Below the pieces are notes generated by a model. That model was not told the DNA's origin. It ran no database searches and saw only the letters and a program-made list of their open reading frames with translations. The position numbers and the translations under genes are program-made. Of a DNA stretch of 64,000 bases, positions 1 to 10,626 are shown piece by piece (position 1 is the stretch's first letter; the number at the start of each line of letters is the position of its first letter). The stretch is from Raffaelea ambrosiae (lineage: Eukaryota; Ascomycota; Sordariomycetes; Ophiostomatales; Ophiostomataceae): assembly GCA_002778195.1 (NCBI GenBank), contig PCDI01000002.1, positions 2,095,661-2,159,660 of the forward strand. The letters run 5' to 3'.

Positions 1-413
1 TTGCTTGGCCCTGGGTGCGTCTTACGATCCCAAGCCACCGTTTCCACACTCGGCATGGCCCTGATGCCAAACCAGCCCGTCGGGAACATGGCACAGGCAA
101 CAGACGAGATAGGGAGACTGGGCTGTAGATTGGGCGACGGATGAATATGGCATAGTAGTAATAAACTGACAAAGGTCGAGATAGTGTTATCCGGGTCGAT
201 GGCCTTATCATCGACAAGGGTGGTAGTCTGGCGGATGCGCCTGGCGACGATCCATTTTTGTATTTTGATTTTTTTTGGCTGGCGCCCCGAATGCCCCGTC
301 CTCCTTTTCTCTGCTTCAATTTTTATTCACTTTCTCATTGCCCTTTGCTTCCTTATTTTGCAGGCGTTGAAAAGTGTACAACCTCATCTGAAGCGCCTGT
401 AGCTTCCCCAACC
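1..413. other. Upstream region of the first permease
   Basis: No coding region is supported here. The stretch ends in a T-rich segment just before the permease start codon and probably holds its promoter and 5' UTR. No recognised element was found. Confidence 0.4.
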
Positions 414-2179
414 ATGTCGGAAGCCGTCCGGCAAAAGGCCGCCGGCCTGAAAAAGGAGGTCGTCAGGAAGACCAAACTGTCCGGCTGGATCCTGCCCAAA
501 CAAGAGTCCAGCTGGGCCCCGGCCGGCACCTGGACAAACATTGACCTCGACATCACCCCCCTCGCCCGCCGGTCCTGGACCACCATCACCATCCTCGGCT
601 ACTGGATCAGCGATGTCATCAGCGTCCAAAGCTGGGAGACGGGCAGCACAATCCTGGCCGTGGGGCTCACATGGTAGGCCCAGCCCAACCCAATCCGTAT
701 TGCAAACCCGATATTCTCTTCTGACTTCCCCCCCAGGCGCGAAGCCATCTTTAGCATCGTCTTTGGCTCCTGTGTCATGGCTGTCCCCATGTCGCTCAAT
801 GGCTACACGGGCGCCACCACCCATGCGCCCTTCCCTGTCCTCGCCCGTGCCTCCTTTGGCTACCACCTAGCCAAGTTCCCTGTTATTGTCCGCCTAATCA
901 CGTGTCTCTTTTGGCATGCCATCACCAACTACCTGGGTGTGCCCGCCGCCGTCCAGGTCATCCGCGCCATCTGGCCCCAGTTCCGCAACGTGCCGAACCA
1001 CATCCCCGACGCCGTCGGCATCACCACGCAGGAGATGACGGCGTACGTGCTCTTTTGGCTGGTGCAGCTGCCCCTGCTCATGATCCCCCCCCACAAGATG
1101 CGCTGGCTGTTTGCGGCCAAGGTGGTCATGATGACAGCCACGGTGGTCGGCATGACGATCTGGATCTGCACGCGCGCCGGCGGGTCGGGCCAGATCTGGA
1201 AGCAGACGGCGACCGTCTCGGGCGCCCAGAAGAGCTGGCTCACCATGTGGGCCCTCAACAGCTGCACGGCCAGCTGGTCGACCGTGGGCGTCAACATCCC
1301 CGACTTCACGCGCTACACCAACACGCCCAAGGCGTCGCTGTCGCAAGGTATCTGGTTCCCCGTCATCTGCAGCTGGATCGCCATTATGGGCATCGTGGTG
1401 ACGTCGGCGTCGGGCGTGCTGTTTGGCGAGTACATCTGGGACCCCGTGGCCATCATCGACGAGTGGGACGGGCCCGGCGGCCGCGCGGGCGCGTTCTTTG
1501 CCGGGCTGTCGTGGTGTCTGGCGCAAATGTGCGTCAACATTTCGGCCACGGTCATCTCCGGCGCCAACGACCTGACGAGCCTCTTCCCCAAGTGGATCAA
1601 CATCCGGCGCGGCGTGCTCATCCTCGCCTTCCTGGGCGGCTGGGTCATGGTGCCATGGAAGATTCTGCACTCGGCAAATTCCCTGCTGAGCTTTATGAAC
1701 TCGCTGGGCATTTTCCTGGCCCCCATCATGGTGAGTCTCGGCCTTTTCCATCTGAGCGTATAGCAGCCGCACTAACCGTACCCACGCCTCCTCCCCAGGG
1801 CATTCAAGTGGCCGACTTTTTCGTAGTCAAGAAACAAGCTCTCGACATTCCCGCCCTCTACGAGCCACATGGGCGGTATCGCTACTGGCATGGCGTCAAC
1901 TGGCGGGCTCTGGTGGCCCTCATTGCGTCTGTGACACCCCAGCTGCCAGGTCTGATCAACGCGGTCAACCCCTCGATCCCCATTGGAGGTGCCCAATACA
2001 TTGCCAACCTCAACTGGTACTACGGCATTCTGACTGCCGGCATTGTGTACTCGGTCTTGAGTCTGGTCTTTCCGGCCCATGAGAGCTTGGTCCCACGGCT
2101 GATTGAAGCCCCAGAGAGCATGATTGAGTATGCACCCGATCAGGAAAAGGAGGACCGGAAACGGGGCCATGAGGAGTAG
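414..2179 (+). CDS. NCS1-family nucleobase/allantoin/hydantoin permease (copy 1)
   Basis: Plasma-membrane proton-coupled uptake of a nucleobase-type compound (uracil, allantoin, purine or hydantoin) is expected for this family. Exons are 414..673, 737..1730 and 1799..2179, giving 544 aa. Splicing restores the codon TGG at the first junction, and the second intron has a GTGAGT donor. The N-terminus is cytoplasmic and charged. Then come the NCS1 signatures NIDLDITPLARRSW, a WxSDVISVxxWxTGS segment, an FWHAITNY helix, VPNHIPDAVGITTQEM, and SWSTVGVNIPDFTRYT, followed by ISGANDLTSLFPKWINIRRG. About 12 hydrophobic helices are visible and the C-tail is acidic. A second NCS1 gene lies about 8 kb downstream. 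The exact substrate cannot be read from sequence; it could be a Fur4/Dal4-type or a cytosine-purine member. Confidence 0.9.
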
Positions 2180-2521
2180 GTGCGTGACTTTGTTAGATAC
2201 CACCCAGATTCCCCCCTTAGAAGGACAGGGGAAACAGTAATCAAGATTATGAAAGCCATCAAACACACTTGACAACTAAAATGCACACGTGAAATGGTAC
2301 CCGGCCGTCAAAGAGCTAGTAGATAGCTCTGCCACTGGTAACATGGGGTAGCCTACGCTGGCTTTGGCAAAATCAGTGGAGACTGTGGTGACTGTGGTCA
2401 TTGCACGTATTATAAGGAGAGGTGTTGTTGTTATGCGAGAGAAGACATGATGATGGAGTGTAGATACTCAAACACTTGACACTGTTCACCTCCAACGAAG
2501 TCGGCGAAGAGACAGACGTTT

Positions 2522-3260
2522 AGCGGTACCGATTTAGGACTCGCGTTTCAGTTGACAACACAGTCACGGGCATTTCTCAGCCGAGAGACGTGCGATCTCT
2601 GGAGACCTTTTTCATCGGCTCGTTTGACTACCGTCACGACCTATGGAGGGCTGGTTGTGTGGTAAGGTCATTTCCACGTTTTACGTTAACTGGATTAAAT
2701 TGTATCTCCTCGAATTTGTGCACTCCACTAACTATTTATGCCTGGCATCCGTCCTCCAACTACAGATTTATTCCCTGTACTATCAACAAGACCCCTTTAT
2801 ATCCTTTTTTGAAGACGATCATGTCTTTGTCGAGAGAATAGTTGCAAAATTAGGGTCACTTTCGGAAATTTGGCAAGCTAAATGGGAAGACATGCAGAGA
2901 AACGCACGTAAAAAAGATGATGGTAAGCTACTTTTTCTCCGTCTCTCTCCTACAACCCTCTCCTAACGAGTTTAACGCTTTACAGACCCTATGGTTCCCT
3001 CAAAATCAACTGCAGAAACTTTTGTCTCTCGGTACAATGCGATCGTGCTAAGCTGCAACGACAAGGATGGTGATTACGAAAGAGACGAACACACGTCGCA
3101 TGATTTTGAGGGGCTGAATTGTCTTCTCTGGGTGATAGAAAGACTTCTTCGGTATCAACACGAGAAGAGACTCGCGGCTCAAGAAGCAGTGCTGTACATT
3201 CGAACGATGTGGACCGACCATAGGAGAAAGCACGATACAAAGAGCTCGGAAATAGAATAG
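2522..3260 (+). pseudogene. 5'-truncated serine/threonine protein kinase (C-lobe only)
   Basis: Segments 2522..2661, 2766..2922 and 2986..3260 join in frame across two well-formed introns (GTAAGG...TACAG; GTAAGC...TACAG, with CTAAC-like branch sites). The product matches the C-lobe of fungal SRPK-like kinases: SFDYRHDLWRAGC is the DxWxxGC helix of subdomain IX, followed by YYQQDPF, FVERIVAKLG and IWQAKWEDM, then a final helix resembling the usual LRYxPxKRLxAxEVL segment. The N-lobe, the Lys/Glu pair and HRD loop are absent. A DLGLAF segment resembling the DFG loop lies at 2531-2548 in another frame, so a frameshift is also likely. A TAG precedes the frame at 2521 and no start codon fits. It is most likely a decayed gene, inactive as a kinase. 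Confidence 0.6.
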
Positions 3261-3688
3261 GGCCACCACTTTCATTGATTACTAGGACTAAAAGAAGGAA
3301 ACTTAAAGAGGTGCATAAACTCGAAGTCATCGAGTGACCTAAATTAGGCTTTTACCACAAAGGCCCAGGTGGCCCAGGACTGTCCCTTGATAAAACAATT
3401 TCATTTTTGAAACGTCGAGTAATTCGCAAAGCACTTCCGTAACCTGAGTACGGTCCGAGTGCCTAGGCAAAGTGACGCACCTTGATTCAAAAACTCGTCG
3501 AGCACTTCGAATGGAGTCCGATCCATACACTTTCCCTGTTTCCTGGTGTGTTCTCGCATTGTCAATCACGTAGGACTTGATACAAGAGGCTAATTTGTGG
3601 TGATGTGTCGAGCCCGAACGAAGCGGCTGCTTATTGCAGCCCCACCAGCTGGAACCCTCTTGCGTGCTCTAGTGTCGTGTCCGGCAAT
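3261..3688. other. Intergenic region
   Basis: About 430 bp between the kinase remnant and the zinc-finger gene. Nothing recognisable was seen; it presumably contains the zinc-finger gene promoter. Confidence 0.3.
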
Positions 3689-4569
3689 ATGTCGTTCTTC
3701 GGTCAACCAGCAGATAACCAGGAACATTGTTATTTTTATGACGAGAACAATGGATTACAAAACACCACAATGTTAAGTGGAACCTTAGAATTTGGATCCA
3801 CGCTCGGTAATGGCAACGGTGACATTGAAAACGAGATGGATCTGCTTGGGTTAGAATATAACCAGAATAGCCTTTCTCGTTTTGTGCACCAGGATTTGTC
3901 CGGACCTCTGATCACATCTACCCATAATCCCATTGCATCGATGGATGAAACCCCGAGCCTTTAGGCTCACAATCTCGCCTCATCGGATGCCTTTCCACAC
4001 TATTGCGAGAACATCGCAATCTCCACCCCTTTCACACGCCCGTCGTCTACCCCAGAAAAGGGCCAGCAACTCCACGAACATCACAACAGTCAAAACCAAC
4101 AAACTTCTGAGACTCAAAGTCAGACGGGCTCACATCATTCGGGACAGGCGCCTGTTCAGCAACCAGTCCAAGTAGACGATCAAGGACGGCGCTTGTACCC
4201 GTGTGCAACTTGCAAGAAGTCATTCAATGAGCGGTTCGAGCTTACGTGCATCATCATTCCCCGAACATACTAGCCATATTGATGAATCTGACACTTGGGC
4301 GGTTGCATAGCAAGCACGAACAATACCATGACAGAAAGCTCAAATGCAAGATTGGCCACTGTGGCTATAAGGGAGCTGCCAAGACCAAAGACGTTCACCG
4401 ACACTACTGGACTACACACAAAACTTGGGCCGCCCAGAATGGGATACCGAACACTTACACAACATGCCGCTATTCTCCACGTGATTATACCCGGCGTTAT
4501 GACAATGTAAAGCGGCATGAAAAGACATGCCGGTACCGAAACTACAGTGTTGCCGGACCGGAAGAGTGA
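3689..4569 (+). CDS. C2H2 zinc-finger protein, putative transcription factor
   Basis: The best model is 3689..3883, 3965..4245 and 4311..4569 (244 aa). The second intron (4246..4310, GTGCAT...GCATAG) is strongly supported because splicing recreates a textbook C2H2 finger: YPCATC, then 12 residues, then H-x3-H (KHEQYH). A second finger-like unit (CKIGHC ... HYWTTH) and a third CxxxxF/Y-R-x-DNxKRH-x3-C unit follow, the usual layout of small fungal C2H2 factors. The region upstream is Gln/Ser/Asn-rich. A TAG at 3962-3964 interrupts an otherwise open frame, so I place it at the 3' end of an intron from 3884 (GTGCAC donor, weak). If that intron is not used, the gene is disrupted. The ATG at 3689 is the first in frame; the frame is open further upstream only from a GTG. 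The DNA target is unknown. Confidence 0.6.
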
Positions 4570-5236
4570 CTTTGGTTTGTTGAAGAACCATTGTTTGCGT
4601 TGATGCGTAATGGATCCTTGATTTGCATCTTCTTTTTGATACTTTTTTTTCCCCCACTGCTTTTGTTTACAACGAAAGAGGACCCCAGAATACCCGTATT
4701 GCCCACAGTTATGCTTCTTCTTGGATATCTTGCGTCTTTAAATATACGACTATTTGCGCGGCTTGCGATACCTCGTCGGATCTGTCCCTTACTGTCTTGC
4801 CCACTTTCTTGCATAGTGGCTGTCTTCCCAACACTCTCTTCTCTTGGTGGTCAAGCGGCTGACGCCAGACCCAGAGCGTCGCCTATTACCAATGTTCCTC
4901 TTCTTAGGAGGATCTACACTTAGACTACTGACGTTCTTGTCCAGTACTATACTATACGGTGTTTGACACAGACCGTTCCCGCTGTTGCATAGCTCGAACA
5001 TTGCATATGCCACTTCTGAACTGCTGAAGGATGCGCCGAATCTGCTGGTTTCGGGGCTCTGCCATCAGACCAGTACGACTAGGGTCTATAGTTATTGAGA
5101 AATCACGTGGGGGAAGAGGCGCAGGATGCACCGTTGAAGGCAAGAAGTGCAAATCTGCCTGCTGCCTAGAAATTCAACATTCCCACTTCCCTTGAGTTTG
5201 AAAGGGGAGAGATGACCTGATCTAGACACGACCACA
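4570..5236. other. Intergenic region
   Basis: No supported gene. It holds the 3' flank of the zinc-finger gene and the promoter of the next gene. A short T-rich run occurs near 4645. Confidence 0.3.
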
Positions 5237-6405
5237 ATGACTCGACTATTCAATCTGCAGACAACATCCAGCGTACCCTCTCAGGATGATCAGTGGCATG
5301 AAACTTCCAGCCTGCACTCGGCAGGAGAGGAAATCGTGGCCTACCCGCAGCCAGGCTCCGGGGATGACACGACACCTCCCTGGGGCACCCTACCGGCCGA
5401 GCAATACCTCATCGTACCGTCTTCCCTCCCACATCCTGCTGCGTCTATCCTACCTTTTGTCGGCTAATAGTGTTTTTTTGTTGGGTGCAGCGGCACTGGG
5501 ACATGAGGTCGTCCGCATCCGATGCCGACCAGCGCGCTGCCCTCGTCCGCGCATTTCTCGCGCTCGACGAGATTCCACGGGCGTGGGACGGCGTACGCGA
5601 CTACAACTACCTGAACGTAGAAATCGACATCCGTCTGCCGACCGACGAGGAGGTGGCACGCATCTTGCGACCGTGGCGACCATTGCGGTGGCGGGCGGCC
5701 GCGGTCGGCATCTGGCGACAGCTCGGCTACCGGGATGCCATCTGGCTGCGGACGCACTACGCCACGGGGGATGGCGACAACACGAAAGAACAGCAGCACG
5801 ACAACGCGATGCTCGAAGCGTGGACCCGTGAGGAAATGCTGTTCAGCTCGGATGAAGCATCATGGCGTCTCTTGGACGATCCAGAGATGTTCCAATTCGG
5901 ATCGGACTGGGCGCGCGTCTTTTCTGTTCTTCCCGAGCTGGCGTCCGAGGCGCAGTGTTACAGCCGCCTGCTGGAGGGGCCCGAGGCGTGCGAGTACACA
6001 CACGTGTGTCTTGCGGAGAGCCGGGCCGCGCTGCGGGCGCAAGTCCGCACGGCGGTCGACAAGGAGCGCACCGTCGAGGTCTCGGAGGACGGGGTGGGCC
6101 TGCAGCTGCTGGCCTGCAAGCGTTTCCTCGTCGTGGCCGACAAGGAAGCGTTTGCGACCGACAAGCCGCTCTTCTTGTTCCTGGATGCGTGGGGCAACCT
6201 GATACGGGAGACGCGCATGTCGGCGGTCGACATGGCGGACGACGGCGTTGTATACTTTGAGACCGATCGGCTCGCGAGCGAAGAATGGTTTGTGAACGGC
6301 ATCATACACGATGCCGAACACGGACGGGGTCTTGGAACCAGGTATGCGGCCCATGGCGAACTTGGCCGTCAGCTGTACCAAGTAGAGGACTTGCTACATC
6401 CTTGA
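5237..6405 (+). CDS. Uncharacterised 363-aa protein
   Basis: Two exons, 5237..5413 and 5491..6405, separated by a 77-nt phase-0 intron (GTACCG donor, CTAAT-like branch site, TGCAG acceptor). The start ATG lies in a good context (ACAATGA). The N-terminal 60 residues are polar and probably disordered. The rest is a soluble acidic domain rich in Trp, Arg and Glu, with DYNYLNVEIDIRLPTDEEV near the junction and LFLFLDAWGNLIRETRM late in the protein. No signal peptide, membrane segment or catalytic motif was recognised, and I know no family for it. Strong GC3 bias and intact frames over 900 nt indicate a real gene. It is convergent with the P450 gene downstream. Confidence 0.75.
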
Positions 6406-6620
6406 AGCATCAAATCTGGGTCTATGTCAATTAATTCAAGAACATTCAATATTTCTTTTCTTCAATTAAATTCGTCGTGGGAGTCATAGAACCAACGTGC
6501 TCGCCTGTTAGACTCTAAAATCCCACCGGATTCCCCTTCTTTTCTTCCGTCTATGTACGTCTAGCTAGTTGTCACCAAGAATGGAAGTCATTCGCCCATT
6601 TATTTCACCCTTTGTTTTGC

Positions 6621-8258
6621 TCACTCCCCAAACGGCGAGAACCTTTCCAAAAATACGCCGGCATCCTGAAACTCACGCTCCAAAACACGCTGATGCTCCG
6701 GACTGCGCACACGGAGGATGCACTCGAATGGCTGGGGCCTGATGTTGAACCCATCTGTGTATGCAAACGTGTCGTACCGCCGGCCGGGTATCGGCTGAAT
6801 GTCGTACGCCCACAGCAGCTTGGCGAGAGCAATGTACAGCGAGTTGGCCGCCAGGCTGGCTCCGGGGCAAATGCGCCGGCCCCAGCCGAACGACGAGTGC
6901 CCAGTCCGCGACGGATGAGGCTTGCCCAGTTCGGCGTTGAAAGGGTCTTTCGCCTTGGCGGCGAGCTCCTCGTCCAGGAACCGGGGTGGGTGGAACCTCT
7001 GCGGATTGGGGTAGTATGCCTCGTTGAGATTGATGGCCCACGAATTGCCCAGTATGGTGGTCCCGGCAGGGATGTAGTAGCCGTCGTAGCGATCGTCTTC
7101 CGTGGATGCATGCGGCGTGCCACCCAGAACGGCCACTGGCCGCCAGCGGAGGACTTCCTTGACCAAGGCGCGGATGTAGGGGAGACGCGCCTCGTCGTCG
7201 AACGTCGGCGTGCGGTCCGGACCAATCACGGCATCGAGCTCGGCATGGGCTGCTTGCAGTGTCTCGGGGTGCGTGACCAGGGCCAGGAAGGCCGAGCACA
7301 TGGTCGACGCGGTGGTGTCGGAGCCGGCGCCGAACAGAGACGCCGGGATGAAGGAGAAGTCCCGCTCCGACAGAGAGTGCTCCTTGTCCAAGGTAGCGCC
7401 CTGCTCCAGCAGCAGTCGGCAGAGCGAGTCGGGCAGCTTCTCCTGGGAGCCTTCGGCCTCGGCGCGGGCAATGTCGCGTCGGACCACATCGACGAGGGCC
7501 ATGTTGGCCCGGGCCTCGCGCTTGCCATGTTCCTTGATATCACGCTTCCAGGGCGCCAGGAAGTCCGGCACGTATTTGAGAACAGGAAACGTCTCGACCA
7601 AGTATTGGCCCGGAACATTCAACGACGCCGAGTACTGCATGAACTCGAAGCGGTCGCGAATCACTTTGGCGTTGAGGGAGTCGATCCGGTGGCCGTAGGC
7701 CACGCAGAACACGATGCTGGACGTGAACGTCTCGATGAGCTTGACCCAGTTGGCGGGCGACTGCAGCAGGCCGTAGGCGAGACGAGAGGCCTCGGCCTCC
7801 TGGACGGGCTTGTACAGCTTCAAGGCTCGAGGCGTCAGCGCCATGTGCAGCAGCTTGCGGCGGATGCTCCAGGCCTTGCCATAGGGCTGGACCAGCACCG
7901 TGGCCCCGTCCCAGAGCAGCTCGCCCATCGCCACCATGCGTGGCCGCGAGGAATATTTGCTGCTCCGCGCCTCCATCAGCTCGGACGCGATGACAGGGTC
8001 GGAAAGCACAATGGTTGGTCGACGGCCGACCCAGATGGTGAAGATGGGGCCGTACGTCCTCGACCATTCCTGGAACTGGATCCATGGCTGCGACTTGGAC
8101 AGCTGGAACTTGTTGCCCACAAAGGGGAGCGGCATGGGCCCCGGGGGCATGCGGAACCAGGTCACGACATCGCAGAGGAGGGCAATGAGCGGCGCGGCGA
8201 CAAGCAAGGAGAACCAGACGTAGAGTGGCCAGTCCGTCGGCCGGAAAGACAGCACCAT
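6621..8258 (-). CDS. Cytochrome P450 monooxygenase, microsomal
   Basis: Haem-thiolate monooxygenase of 545 aa, a normal length, in one exon. An N-terminal membrane anchor (LYVWFSLLVAAPLIALLC) is followed by a proline-rich hinge, MPPGPMPLPFVGN. The I-helix oxygen-binding motif is GAGSDTT, the K-helix ExxR is EVLR, the PERF-like segment is NPQRFHPPRF, and the haem loop is FGWGRRICPG with the axial Cys near residue 464. All key residues are present, so it should be active with a cytochrome P450 reductase in the ER. The frame stays open for 56 codons upstream, but the ATG at 8258 directly precedes the anchor and is preferred. Its style resembles fungal E-class group I enzymes that hydroxylate small aromatic or polyketide substrates. 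No backbone synthase (PKS, NRPS or terpene) is nearby, so a catabolic or detoxifying role is as likely as secondary metabolism. Confidence 0.93.
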   Translation of the reverse strand: MVLSFRPTDWPLYVWFSLLVAAPLIALLCDVVTWFRMPPGPMPLPFVGNKFQLSKSQPWIQFQEWSRTYGPIFTIWVGRRPTIVLSDPVIASELMEARSSKYSSRPRMVAMGELLWDGATVLVQPYGKAWSIRRKLLHMALTPRALKLYKPVQEAEASRLAYGLLQSPANWVKLIETFTSSIVFCVAYGHRIDSLNAKVIRDRFEFMQYSASLNVPGQYLVETFPVLKYVPDFLAPWKRDIKEHGKREARANMALVDVVRRDIARAEAEGSQEKLPDSLCRLLLEQGATLDKEHSLSERDFSFIPASLFGAGSDTTASTMCSAFLALVTHPETLQAAHAELDAVIGPDRTPTFDDEARLPYIRALVKEVLRWRPVAVLGGTPHASTEDDRYDGYYIPAGTTILGNSWAINLNEAYYPNPQRFHPPRFLDEELAAKAKDPFNAELGKPHPSRTGHSSFGWGRRICPGASLAANSLYIALAKLLWAYDIQPIPGRRYDTFAYTDGFNIRPQPFECILRVRSPEHQRVLEREFQDAGVFLERFSPFGE

Positions 8259-8818
8259 GCTGGGCTCGATGCGCGTGAAGGTATTGCCTGGAAATGGCTG
8301 CGGCCTGTGTCCACGGCATGTTGACAAGGTGGGAGGTTCCAGTGCTTTTGAACCCATATCGGCTCTTACTACAGCTCGGCTGTGACTGGCTGCCGAGTTC
8401 TTAGCGGCTCTACTCCGCACGCGCAAGACATCGCGCTGTTTTTCGGCAGATGCAATCCACGACCGTCTCCGGGGCTGTGGGGCCAGCGATGTCGGCTATT
8501 GAAGGGTAAACAATGGCCCTCGGCATGGTATGGGGTCGAGTGCCAATGGGAGCCATTCGCCTTTGGGGCACGGCTTCAGCTGGAACACCTGCGGATGCCC
8601 TGCCCGAGAGCTTGCCCAGAGATGGCGGCGCTCCCCAACCTGCTTTTGTCCACACACACGAGAACCGGATTCCACACTGGCTCAGCGGCCATGATCTTTG
8701 ATTCACATAAGTAGCCGCTGTAACTATCTGTCACACCCGCCAGTCTTTCTAATCCTCTCCGCGGAGTACGAATATCAGCTGTTGCCAGTTCCGTTGCAGC
8801 TTGTTCCGAACTGCACAG
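8259..8818. other. Intergenic region between P450 and RNase H-like gene
   Basis: Holds the P450 promoter and the 3' flank of the RNase H-like gene, both on the minus strand. No further feature was seen. Confidence 0.3.
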
Positions 8819-9544
8819 TCAGATCCACCTCAAGCTACGTGTGTTCTCGCTGTGAATGGATTCCTCAACACTCTGTCCATAGACCTTGGAATAGGATTCC
8901 ACCTCAGGCTCTGCGGCGGCCGCGCGTGCACCGCGGTGCGCGTCTCTGCTCAACTCCCGAGGGATCCACCAGAACCGCACCTCCAGGCCCTGGAGGCACC
9001 GGCGACGGCATTCCTCCAGCAGGGCTACCCAGAGGTCCTTGTTTGCCACGGGCTGTCCCTTCCTAGTCCGCCAGTTGCTCTGCTCCCAGTCGTGCACCCG
9101 CTGCGTGCAGCCCTGGACAACATATGTCGAGTTTGTGGCCAAGACGAGCGTGTCGACGCTTTCGCCCGGCCAGTGGCGAAACTGCAAGGCGGCCAGGACA
9201 GCCCGCAGCTCGGCGCGGTTGCTGGTTTGCCGGTGTTTTTCACCGCTGGGGCCTTTGTTTTCCAGGCGTCCAGACACGCAGTTCGTGGCAGGATGCACGC
9301 TGTCCTGGCGATAGACAAAGGCCCAGCCCGCCCGCGCAGAGGCTTGGCCATTGCCGAGACAGGCTCCGTTGACGTATATAAAGATCCTCCGGGGGTCTTC
9401 ACAATCGACGAGCCGCGGGTAGCGCACTGAGCCTTTGCCCAAACCAGGGAAAGTCAGACCAGGTGCAAACCTTTGCTCGGGCGTCTCGTTCGACACTAAA
9501 GAGCGAGGGCATCGGGGCCAAATATGTGAACTGAGCCATCGCAT
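8819..9544 (-). CDS. RNase H-fold protein with altered catalytic residues
   Basis: 241 aa, starting at the first true ATG (9544); upstream codons are open only from a TTG. The RNase H type 1 fold is recognisable: IFIYVNGACLGNG (strand 1), AGWAFVY, TSNRAELRAVLAAL (helix A with the catalytic Glu), LATNSTYVVQG (strand 4), NKDLWVALLEE, and a late RDAHRGARAAA segment. Active enzymes have Asp in strand 1 (YTDGS/A) and strand 4 (TDSxYV). Here both are Asn (AAC codons read directly), and the last Asp motif is also unlike the family. Cleavage of RNA:DNA hybrids is therefore doubtful; a binding or regulatory role is possible. It is not flanked by reverse transcriptase or integrase, so it looks like a host gene rather than a retroelement piece. 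Confidence 0.75.
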   Translation of the reverse strand: MRWLSSHIWPRCPRSLVSNETPEQRFAPGLTFPGLGKGSVRYPRLVDCEDPRRIFIYVNGACLGNGQASARAGWAFVYRQDSVHPATNCVSGRLENKGPSGEKHRQTSNRAELRAVLAALQFRHWPGESVDTLVLATNSTYVVQGCTQRVHDWEQSNWRTRKGQPVANKDLWVALLEECRRRCLQGLEVRFWWIPRELSRDAHRGARAAAAEPEVESYSKVYGQSVEESIHSENTRSLRWI

Positions 9545-10626
9545 TTCCGGCAGAGAAGACGTGATACTGATAGAGTCGAGTCTCAGTATAAAAACCAAAC
9601 AACAACCCAACAAACAGCTCAGGTACCTGCAGGAAGGTCTGAAGGGACTCTTCAGAATGGGAAACTGTGCTCTCCCTCGTGATGCGGGTGCACTGGCAGA
9701 TAGGGGCAGTAAAACAATAATGCCTAAACTAAAACGCTACAAGCGAACGCGGAACGACGAAAAGGAGGTCTCGGTAGAATTTTATAAGTGTTTTGCAACA
9801 AGAACGCGGAAAACGTATACGCGAATGACAAGATGCAGAGCCTTGGTATTACGTATTATTTTACTCACCTTTTCTTTTAAGTCCCTTTGTCACTCCCAGT
9901 ATATGATCAGTATATTAGGTATAAGGTGTTTCAACCATTAGTAATGGGTGACTTCCCCTCCTTTGGTGAAGCAGGTTTCAATTATACAGGACATGTTGAA
10001 TCATTGATTATTGCTGCCACATAAAGACGAAACTCCCCTCTTGTCCCATGCATTTATCGCCAGCTTCTATCGACCATAGATGCCTTTCGTACGGGTTCTT
10101 GTTGATGCTGTATAGTCTTGTAAATGCTTCCCACAGGATCTCATGTCACAAATAACTCGGGGGATAGTGAACAAGAGGATCCCGTGTCAGGTCACTAATA
10201 AAAGCGGAACGGGGACAAAAACCAAATAAACAACGCACCAAACAGTCCCACCACTTACAGGCGAGTCATAAGGGGCTAGCAGGGGGGGCTATTGAGCTCC
10301 CCCTCTCTTTGTACGGAACGTATCAACCAACTCGAAGGGGGGGACTACCGTTAGTAATAGTGTCCGTAGGTATTGATCAGATAAAGGAAGCTTTCCCGAA
10401 GGCAATTTTCTTGAAAAGGTTGCTTAAATCAACGAAAAGAAGCGCAGCGACAAAAAACAACAGAGATACACCTTAATATCCCCATTTTTTCTGTCTGCCC
10501 TTTGGCAAAGGCTTTTGCTTTATGCACACCCGGCTCAGTAAGCCAGTCTCCTCCTTTGTTTCACCGTTGTTTTCCCTTCTTGATCTGAGCGGGGTTGCAA
10601 AGGACTATTTAGGGGACGGGTTGTAT
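9545..10626. other. Intergenic region, about 1.1 kb
   Basis: Lower GC than the flanking genes. No coding frame with family similarity, RNA gene or repeat was recognised. It presumably contains the RNase H-like promoter and the 3' end of permease 2. Confidence 0.3.
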
